Position numbers and translations under genes: made by a program. A stretch of 23,712 nucleotides of DNA from a virus. This document shows, in pieces, positions 1-4,082 of this stretch. The first letter of the stretch is position 1. Each line of letters starts with the position of its first letter. The stretch is taken from positions 1 to 23,712 of the IMG/VR virus record IMGVR_UViG_3300025096_000134; one strand, given 5' to 3'. The notes under the pieces were generated by a model. The model saw nothing but the letters and a program-made list of their open reading frames with translations. It made no database searches and was not told where the DNA came from.

Positions 1-155
1 CCAGCTAATCGATCTTTAATACATATATTATCTTCAATAGCTACATCAATTCTACGATTTAAATATTCTAAAACTTTATCCTTTAAATCAACCTGCAACC
101 ACCCCATAGTAGGTGGCTGCACAGCAGCAGATCTAAACAAAGATTCTTTTTCCAT
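1..155 (-). CDS. Unknown protein, N-terminal 51 residues (runs off left edge)
   Basis: An open frame begins with ATG at 155 and stays open to the window edge; its protein begins MEKESLFRSAAVQPPTMGWL and continues to a final visible KDRLAG. It follows the 68-aa membrane protein gene after a 20 nt gap that holds a TATAAT box ending six bases before the ATG, so it may have its own promoter. No Shine-Dalgarno sequence is visible. The position after gp16 and the small genes could suggest large terminase gp17, but the sequence does not look like the N-terminus of gp17 in T4 or in cyanophages. A weak resemblance to the N-termini of phage 2OG-Fe(II) oxygenases (a region leading into LAG) is only an impression; none of the catalytic residues would be in this part. 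Best treated as a partial gene of unknown function. Confidence 0.6.
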   Translation of the reverse strand, partial: MEKESLFRSAAVQPPTMGWLQVDLKDKVLEYLNRRIDVAIEDNICIKDRLA

Positions 156-161
156 GTCACT

Positions 162-167
162 ATTATA
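162..167 (-). promoter_or_regulatory. Extended -10 promoter element (TGGTATAAT) directly before the leftmost gene
   Basis: On the minus strand TGG-TATAAT (170 to 162) is a perfect bacterial -10 hexamer with the TGn extension, which can work without a good -35 box; none is clear upstream. Only six bases (AGTGAC) separate it from the ATG at 155, so transcription would start at or next to the start codon. It could equally serve as a degenerate phage late promoter. Function is inferred from sequence alone. Confidence 0.45.
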
Positions 168-175
168 CCATAAAA

Positions 176-382
176 TTAAAGATAAGCCTTAGATATATTC
201 GTGGCAAATCCGATTACAGTAACACCAGCAGCTATAACAGCAGCTGCGCCTATAACCCACTTTTCAACAACACGAAGTCTTTCAAGTAATTCTACTTGTT
301 TTTCTTCTAATCGTTCGATCTTATTCTGCAGGATTACTATTCGTATCTCCTGTTTCGTATCCAATGTCATCTCTTCCATCAT
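176..382 (-). CDS. Small coiled-coil plus membrane-segment protein (XhlA-like layout)
   Basis: The 68-aa product has an N-terminal amphipathic, charge-rich stretch (about residues 12-44, including KIERLEEKQVELLERLRVVE) predicted to be coiled coil, then one membrane segment (about 45-63, rich in A, V, I, G) and a short tail SKAYL. That order matches XhlA-type hemolysin or holin-associated proteins of phages, but no sequence identity is claimed. Two in-phase ATGs (382, 379) are available; the GGAG at 387-390 is 4 nt from the first and 7 nt from the second, so the start may be at 379. The gene begins inside the preceding 54-aa membrane protein gene, overlapping it by 62 nt in another frame. A role in lysis or membrane remodelling is inference from topology and gene pairing. 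Confidence 0.72.
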   Translation of the reverse strand: MMEEMTLDTKQEIRIVILQNKIERLEEKQVELLERLRVVEKWVIGAAAVIAAGVTVIGFATNISKAYL

Positions 383-485
383 TCATCTCCAAATAAGCCA
401 TACGCATTATATAGTAGATGGCATAAACTGTACCAGTAAGTCCTGCAACAAGGAAGTATATAACTCCCCAAACAGCTTCTTCCAT
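321..485 (-). CDS. 54-aa single-pass membrane microprotein
   Basis: The product has a short N-terminus (MEEAVWG), one long hydrophobic segment (about residues 5-30, with YFLVAGLTGTVYAIYYIM) and a polar acidic tail of about 22 residues. Its ATG at 485 shares a base with the TAA of the 26-aa gene upstream (TAATG), a classic coupling arrangement, which is why this start is preferred over an in-frame TTG at 536 that would extend the protein into the 26-aa gene. The last 62 nt also encode the start of the 68-aa coiled-coil/membrane protein. The hydrophobic segment followed by a charged tail would suit a small holin-like or antiholin-like protein, but no family is recognised. Confidence 0.6.
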   Translation of the reverse strand: MEEAVWGVIYFLVAGLTGTVYAIYYIMRMAYLEMNDGRDDIGYETGDTNSNPAE

Positions 486-565
486 TAGTAAGCACTCAGA
501 GATAAATGTATTAGAGATGATGCAATGGATCCCCAAATGAGAATCTTAATTGCGATCAAAGTCAT
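485..565 (-). CDS. 26-aa membrane microprotein between two coupled genes
   Basis: This tiny frame reads MTLIAIKILIWGSIASSLIH and ends LSLSAY: nearly all hydrophobic, enough for one membrane span. Its ATG overlaps the stop of the 71-aa gene (ATGA at 562-565) and its TAA overlaps the ATG of the 54-aa gene (TAATG at 483-487). A tiny frame that exactly fills the space between two genes, with coupling overlaps at both ends, is unlikely to be accidental, though it is too short for compositional evidence. Function unknown; by context it belongs to a run of three membrane peptides. It could alternatively act as a translated leader that delivers ribosomes to the next gene. Confidence 0.5.
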   Translation of the reverse strand: MTLIAIKILIWGSIASSLIHLSLSAY

Positions 566-777
566 CGAACAGCACTAAACTGACTACCACCATCCTTTAA
601 AATGCAATCTATTGTGGAGGGATGTGCATTTAAATAAGGTACATCATGTACAGCAACATTCCTAGCATCCCAAGCATCTTCTGCATAAGTGCAAATTGAT
701 GTGTGATGCCGTGTTTCGTCTAAATATTGGACTGTGTAATGAGACACGAAATTAGCCGTGGGCTCGCATAAATTCAA
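562..777 (-). CDS. Conserved-looking 71-aa protein, TTG start uncertain
   Basis: The frame has the alternating hydrophobic pattern of a small alpha/beta protein: a strand-like segment HYTVQYLDE, then TSICTYAEDAWDARNVAVHD (helix) and a segment with VPYLNAHPSTIDCILKD. This layout (short strand pair, helix with A.DAWDAR, then V.YL..HP) resembles small hypothetical proteins common in marine T4-like phages. There is no ATG or GTG in frame before residue 1; the first usable codon is TTG at 777, just after a perfect 14-nt palindrome (776-789), and an in-frame stop lies at 790-792. The stop overlaps the start of the 26-aa membrane peptide gene. Function unknown. Confidence 0.6.
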   Translation of the reverse strand: MNLCEPTANFVSHYTVQYLDETRHHTSICTYAEDAWDARNVAVHDVPYLNAHPSTIDCILKDGGSQFSAVR

Positions 778-789
778 TAAATATTTATT
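776..789. promoter_or_regulatory. Perfect 14-nt AT palindrome containing a late-promoter-like AATAAATA
   Basis: AATAAATATTTATT reads the same on both strands. On the minus strand it presents AATAAATA (789 to 782), one base off the T4 late-promoter consensus TATAAATA. It lies in the 44-nt gap between the NifU-like gene and the 71-aa gene and overlaps the putative TTG start at 777. It may be a weak late promoter, or simply an AT-rich spacer. Confidence 0.3.
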
Positions 790-821
790 CTAAAACCAGG
801 TATTATTACCGATTATTATAC

Positions 822-1088
822 TCATCTCAACACCACTTTTGCAGTAGGATAAATCTCTTTTAGATGATCTTCAATACCCTTCTGTAAAGCTGGTTTGTTT
901 AACATGCATGGATTACACCATGCTCCTATATTAGGGCAATCAATACAATGTGATGGAGACGATTCCACTCTAAGTGTAATTGTTTTACCACGAACTCTAA
1001 CTATCTCAAGAATTCCCCCATCACTTTCTATATGATTTTTAATACCAATAAGAGATAATTCAATATCTTTAAAGGAAAATTGCGCCAA
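822..1088 (-). CDS. NifU C-terminal-domain-like iron-sulfur protein
   Basis: The 88-aa product matches the layout of the NifU C-terminal (Nfu) domain, which holds a [4Fe-4S] cluster between two subunits and hands it to target proteins: a helix with GIKNHIESDGG (domain signature with DGG), two strands (LEIVRVRGKTITLRV), a CxxCP motif (C48-I-D-C51-P), then LQKGIEDHLKE and PTAKVVL as in Nfu proteins. Unlike ordinary Nfu, the CxxC is followed by a second pair (C58-N-P-C61). The start is placed at TTG 1088 because AAGGA at 1096-1100 lies 7 nt upstream; an in-frame TTG at 1106 is possible but has no such site. The gene overlaps the upstream 52-aa gene by 20 nt. Iron-sulfur maturation genes are known in marine phages; the role of this one in infection is inference. 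Confidence 0.7.
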   Translation of the reverse strand: MAQFSFKDIELSLIGIKNHIESDGGILEIVRVRGKTITLRVESSPSHCIDCPNIGAWCNPCMLNKPALQKGIEDHLKEIYPTAKVVLR

Positions 1089-1227
1089 TAATAAATCCTT
1101 TAGCAAATGAAATACACACTACTTGATAATCAGAAAGTCCAAACTTATCTTGGAACTTCTTAAGTAGGTTCTTATCCCATTCAACAACTTTATCGAATCC
1201 ACCTTTAACTTTACTTCTTAATGACAT
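1069..1227 (-). CDS. 52-aa protein with amphipathic N-terminus and hydrophobic tail
   Basis: The frame starts with ATG at 1227 and ends at TAA 1069. The N-terminal two thirds are charged and probably helical (MSLRSKVKGGFDKVVEWDKN, then LLKKFQDKFGLSDYQ), and the C-terminal ~18 residues are hydrophobic (VVCISFAKGFIIGAIFL), consistent with a tail-anchored or membrane-associated protein. It sits 8 nt after the basic 175-aa gene and overlaps the NifU-like gene, whose ribosome binding site lies inside this frame. The weak AGGT upstream gives only modest support for the start. Codon pattern and fit between neighbours support a real gene; function unknown. Confidence 0.6.
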   Translation of the reverse strand: MSLRSKVKGGFDKVVEWDKNLLKKFQDKFGLSDYQVVCISFAKGFIIGAIFL

Positions 1228-1235
1228 GATGATAC

Positions 1236-1763
1236 CTAGGTCAACAATCTATTTAGTTTAACACTATTTGCTTTTTCCCAAATAGTATCTTCATAAGTCA
1301 TATGTTTTTTACCAACTTGAGTACTAAATTCTCCTTTCTTTACTTTAAGTTTACCTGCGGTATCACTCTTCTTCTTACCCAATCCACCTTTTCTAGTGGC
1401 ATGTAACTTAGCAGATGAACTACCTTTTTGTTTAACTAAAACTGAATCTTGGTCATGCTTTGCAGCAACATTCTTCATATCTTTTTTAAACTTACGCTTA
1501 CTCTTTTTACCTGAGGTAACAAAGTAAGACCTCTCTTTAACCTTTTTCTCCTCACCAGTCTTAGTATCTTTCTCTGAATATGTACCAGTGGTTTTCTTAG
1601 GACCATATCCTCTACCACGAAGATCTTTCTCTAATTGCTTAGATCTAGACTTATTCTCCTTTTTAGATTTATCACCTCTCTCAGCAGATACAGTTGCATG
1701 AGATTTCTTCTTATCCTTTGCTCTTGCAACTACACGAGCTAAACCACCTTCATCTAATTTCAT
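1236..1763 (-). CDS. Highly basic protein with DUF3293-like pattern
   Basis: The 175-aa product is extremely rich in Lys (with Ser, Thr, Gly). It opens MKLDEGGLARVVARAKDKKK and has a central segment with LEKDLRGRGYGPKKTTGTYS, then ERSYFV and later KHDQDSVLV. This order (short helix, GYG..  .TG.Y, E-S/R-FV, a helix, then QDSVL) resembles the DUF3293-type proteins found in marine T4-like phages, where they are unassigned. High positive charge suggests nucleic acid binding, possibly with the virion or packaged DNA; that is inference. ATG at 1763 is preceded by AGAGGT at a 7-nt spacing and overlaps the stop of the 32-aa membrane peptide (ATGA). Confidence 0.85.
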   Translation of the reverse strand: MKLDEGGLARVVARAKDKKKSHATVSAERGDKSKKENKSRSKQLEKDLRGRGYGPKKTTGTYSEKDTKTGEEKKVKERSYFVTSGKKSKRKFKKDMKNVAAKHDQDSVLVKQKGSSSAKLHATRKGGLGKKKSDTAGKLKVKKGEFSTQVGKKHMTYEDTIWEKANSVKLNRLLT

Positions 1764-1858
1764 TTAATACCTCTATATTTAAGTGGCCATGCCATGTGCA
1801 TTCCTGTCACTAATAATGTAATAAAAAGGAATGGAAACAAGGTTACAAATACTATCAC
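1760..1858 (-). CDS. 32-aa membrane microprotein, GTG start
   Basis: The frame (MIVFVTLFPFLFITLLVTGM, then HMAWPLKYRGIK) is one hydrophobic span with a short basic tail, giving a likely outside-N, inside-C orientation. The GTG at 1858 shares its first base with the TAG of the zinc-finger gene, and the TGA overlaps the ATG of the basic 175-aa gene. The ATGs at residues 20 and 22 would leave only a peptide without the span. No Shine-Dalgarno is seen, so expression would rest on coupling. The exact fit between neighbours and the clear span-plus-basic-tail pattern support it; function unknown. Confidence 0.5.
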   Translation of the reverse strand: MIVFVTLFPFLFITLLVTGMHMAWPLKYRGIK

Positions 1859-2004
1859 TATTTATTATTAGATGGTTTTTTCTGACAAAAATATTTTAAA
1901 TGCCCCTGCATCATGCCTTGTGCCGTTTCTGACACATGACCACAATAGGGACATTCATATACTTTCTTACCATTTTCATCGATTGTACTCATTGGTAATC
2001 TCAT
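1858..2004 (-). CDS. 48-aa zinc-finger microprotein
   Basis: The product carries C18-P-Y-C21, then H35 and C40 (CPYCGHVSETAQGMMQGHLK followed by YFC), a C-x2-C-x13-H-x4-C arrangement typical of a single zinc finger, with a polar Lys-rich C-terminus. Such small C2HC proteins in phages are often nucleic-acid-binding or protein-binding adaptors; no target can be named. Two starts are possible, ATG 2004 and ATG 1992 (MSTIDENGKK); neither has a strong ribosome binding site, and the shorter start would not touch the finger. The stop TAG shares a base with the GTG of the following 32-aa gene. Confidence 0.62.
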   Translation of the reverse strand: MRLPMSTIDENGKKVYECPYCGHVSETAQGMMQGHLKYFCQKKPSNNK

Positions 2005-2026
2005 GGTAAGTCGCCATTATAGCATA

Positions 2027-2326
2027 CTAGAATGGTGATTGAAAAGATGGAATACCACCAGAAGCAGCTTGGGTATCAGGGGTAACAAGATCATTAGATC
2101 CAGTAGGTAGTTCTGGAGCAAACCCACCACTTAGTCCAGCGGCATCACCTGCTGCACCACCAAGTCCACCAAGTCCACCAAGAGATCCCATAGCTGCATC
2201 AACAGCTTGTGACTTGATGTTATCAACGATGGCTCCACGATTGACATATACATATACCCCACTGCCAACAACGGCAAGAGATACAATACCAGACGCAATT
2301 GAAATGATGTTAACAATTTTTTGCAT
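2027..2326 (-). CDS. Membrane-anchored Gly-rich protein (99 aa)
   Basis: An N-terminal hydrophobic span (about residues 4-28, IISIASGIVSLAVVGSGVYV) is followed by a short helix (NRGAIVDNIKSQAVDAAMGS), a Gly/Leu repeat (GGLGGLGG) and a Pro/Ser/Thr-rich tail ending FQSPF. The span has no lipobox and no clear signal-peptidase site, so it probably acts as an anchor. It follows the 155-aa membrane protein after 32 nt. A similar pair of small membrane or Gly-rich proteins after gp16 occurs in marine T4-like phages as I recall them, without assigned function. It could be a virion component or a membrane effector. Confidence 0.8.
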   Translation of the reverse strand: MQKIVNIISIASGIVSLAVVGSGVYVYVNRGAIVDNIKSQAVDAAMGSLGGLGGLGGAAGDAAGLSGGFAPELPTGSNDLVTPDTQAASGGIPSFQSPF

Positions 2327-2358
2327 AACTTTAATACAAGTGAATTATTTAGACACAA

Positions 2359-2826
2359 TTACATTGTGAATTTTTCTTCAGTTGATTTGCTATCAGCAGT
2401 AGTAATCTTAAGAGGTGCTTGTTCGATTCTAATAGTCTGAACAGGACCAGCACTAGCATTTGCCATCATCTTTTCCATGTCTGCTTTAGTAACAGCACCA
2501 TTAGGTCCACCAGCACCATTCATCTTCATAGTACCATCACCCTTCTTGGATGCTGTCTGAATTCCGAAGCTAGCAAGAACTCCTGTAAAAACTGAAGCTA
2601 TGAAAGTCGGATCAATTTTTTGTTGTGGAATGCCAGGTACTGTAACATAATTTAATGTTAATATTCCCCCCGACCACACAAGAACGCCAAGTCGTACAAA
2701 TGTACTAACGATTGCTGCTTGTTCATCTTGATCTGGAAGAATAGCATCTTTAAGTTTACCAAGAGCACCTTTCTTCTTGGCACCATCTGTCCCAATACCA
2801 ACCTTTACTTCTTTTTTCTCAGACAT
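2359..2826 (-). CDS. Two-span membrane protein with charged termini (155 aa)
   Basis: A Lys-rich N-terminus (MSEKKEVKVGIGTDGAKKKG) leads into two hydrophobic segments, about residues 38-62 (AAIVSTFVRLGVLVWSGGIL) and 73-92 (PTFIASVFTGVLASFGIQTA), then a soluble Met/Ala-rich tail with AVTKADMEKMMANASAGPV and QTIRIEQAPLKITT. Two spans with charged ends are compatible with a class II-like holin, but the C-terminal domain is longer than usual and no family is recognised. ATG 2826 lies 18 nt after gp16; a late-promoter-like AATAAATA sits 19 nt upstream and no Shine-Dalgarno is visible. Confidence 0.85.
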   Translation of the reverse strand: MSEKKEVKVGIGTDGAKKKGALGKLKDAILPDQDEQAAIVSTFVRLGVLVWSGGILTLNYVTVPGIPQQKIDPTFIASVFTGVLASFGIQTASKKGDGTMKMNGAGGPNGAVTKADMEKMMANASAGPVQTIRIEQAPLKITTADSKSTEEKFTM

Positions 2827-2844
2827 TAAAATAAGGCAACTACT

Positions 2845-3270
2845 TTATTTATTATCTAGCAACCCTTTTTTAATTAGCTTTTGTAGCTCTGCTGTACTAC
2901 CAGTAAAAATAGCATTATTAGTAACACTAGTTGGACCCTTAGATTTGGTCTCGTCAATCTCTTTTACTTTCTTTTGCAGATCCATCAATTTATCTGCAAT
3001 GTCAGCAGTTGACTTTAATACCTGACCAGCAACTTCATATGCTCTAGGAGAACCAGACCCATCAGCAACTTCCATAATACCATTAAGAGTCTCTTGACCC
3101 TTTTCTATTAAAGAATATAATTGACCTCTTGTATATTCATAATCTTTATCTATATCTACTTTTACTAATTGATCTTTTCTTACAGCACATCCACCTTCTG
3201 GAGTATTACTTACTTCAACATCAATAGTTTTAGAGGTAGTATTCAATGCATCATCAATTTTTTTGGACAT
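2845..3270 (-). CDS. gp16: Small terminase subunit gp16
   Basis: The small terminase recognises or organises phage DNA for the packaging motor and stimulates the large subunit gp17. The 141-aa product (T4 gp16 is 164 aa) has the family core: DKDYEYTRGQLYSLIEKGQE, a helix with LNGIMEVADGSGSPRAYEVA, and then the helical hairpin GQVLKSTADIADKLMDLQKK that forms the oligomerising coil. The C-terminal segment with TGSTAELQKLIKKGL is also typical. ATG 3270 overlaps the gp15 stop (TAATG) and has an AGGAGG at 3278-3283, 7 nt upstream, the best ribosome binding site in the window. Unlike T4, gp17 does not follow directly. Confidence 0.88.
   Translation of the reverse strand: MSKKIDDALNTTSKTIDVEVSNTPEGGCAVRKDQLVKVDIDKDYEYTRGQLYSLIEKGQETLNGIMEVADGSGSPRAYEVAGQVLKSTADIADKLMDLQKKVKEIDETKSKGPTSVTNNAIFTGSTAELQKLIKKGLLDNK
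2846..2853 (-). promoter_or_regulatory. Possible late promoter AATAAATA before the 155-aa membrane protein
   Basis: AATAAATA on the minus strand differs from TATAAATA, the T4 gp55-dependent late promoter core, at the first base. It overlaps the last codons of gp16 and lies 19 nt before the ATG at 2826, a suitable distance for a short leader. It could separate expression of the left accessory genes from the gp16 transcript. AT-rich sequence makes chance matches common. Confidence 0.35.
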
Positions 3271-4082
3271 TATACATCCTCCTGTCTAGTAGGACTATAC
3301 TTCTTGGAATCATCATACATTGAAGTAACCTCAGTAAATCCAAAGTCATCCTCTGGTGAAGCATTAATAGGATCAGGTTCAACTGTATACCTCATTTCAC
3401 GCTTAGCTGTCCTAATATCAGTATCTGCATAGTAATCAACCTGAACCTTCCTAATAAGACCATCTGTAGTATCAGCAATAGGTCCGAATAGATAGGACTT
3501 TGCCATAAAATTAAAGGTGTACATCAATACCCTTCTAGTTGAAAAGTCACCTTCATACTCATCACTAAATGATATGTTCTCTAATACAATAGGAATATCT
3601 CTTTTCTCTCCTATAGAATCTACTAAATCAATAGTAACATTAAATGCTGGTTGGAAGAATGGAAGTATCTGTTCTACGATCTGTAATGCATCATCATTTA
3701 ACTTAGTCATCACATTGAGTTCAAACCCTATATTGTAAGGTACTGGAAGATATACTTTCTTTGCTTTCTTATTAGATGGGTCAGTACTATCAACTGCTTT
3801 AAATGTTCTAGTTATGCTAGCTTTTCTACTAGGATCATAAGACATACTGGACATCTCAAATGACATCCTAGGTAATGTAATAGCAACTGCTTTTGATAAC
3901 TCTGCTTGTTGCTCAAGTTTTGCAAGGAACTTTTGCTTAGGACCATATATCAATGGAACTTTAGTCTCACTAAGAGTACCACCAGTTCTATCATCATGTC
4001 GAATATGAATATCATTAAACAGTGTGCCAAAAGCAATAACTGTTTTTCTCAGAATTTCGTGATAAAAATAAGTTCCTAACAT
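3270..4082 (-). CDS. gp15: Tail completion / sheath stabilisation protein gp15
   Basis: gp15 forms a hexameric cap on the finished tail, contacting the tail terminator gp3 and last sheath ring, and provides the docking face for the neck (gp13, gp14). The 270-aa length matches T4 gp15 (272 aa). Recognisable stretches are the N-terminal GTYFYHEILRKTVIAFGTLF, the segment DRTGGTLSETKVPLIYGPKQ, and RRVLMYTFNFMAKSYLFGPI, which are typical of this family in marine T4-like phages. Start ATG 4082 overlaps the gp14 stop (TGATG). Its place between gp14 and gp16 is the T4 order. No oddities seen. Confidence 0.92.
   Translation of the reverse strand: MLGTYFYHEILRKTVIAFGTLFNDIHIRHDDRTGGTLSETKVPLIYGPKQKFLAKLEQQAELSKAVAITLPRMSFEMSSMSYDPSRKASITRTFKAVDSTDPSNKKAKKVYLPVPYNIGFELNVMTKLNDDALQIVEQILPFFQPAFNVTIDLVDSIGEKRDIPIVLENISFSDEYEGDFSTRRVLMYTFNFMAKSYLFGPIADTTDGLIRKVQVDYYADTDIRTAKREMRYTVEPDPINASPEDDFGFTEVTSMYDDSKKYSPTRQEDV

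Noticed and set aside
1-155. Call of gp17 (large terminase) for the left partial gene
   Set aside because: Position fits but the N-terminal sequence does not resemble T4 or cyanophage gp17, and no ATPase motif lies in the visible part.
790-825. 11-codon frame MSIIIGNNTWF overlapping the NifU-like stop by ATGA
   Set aside because: Too short to judge; coupling overlap is suggestive but there is no further support.
2131-2358. Alternative 75-aa frame on the minus strand overlapping the 99-aa protein
   Set aside because: Same strand but another frame; low-complexity Leu-rich product created by the Gly-rich codons of the 99-aa gene, which has the better start and clear domain layout.
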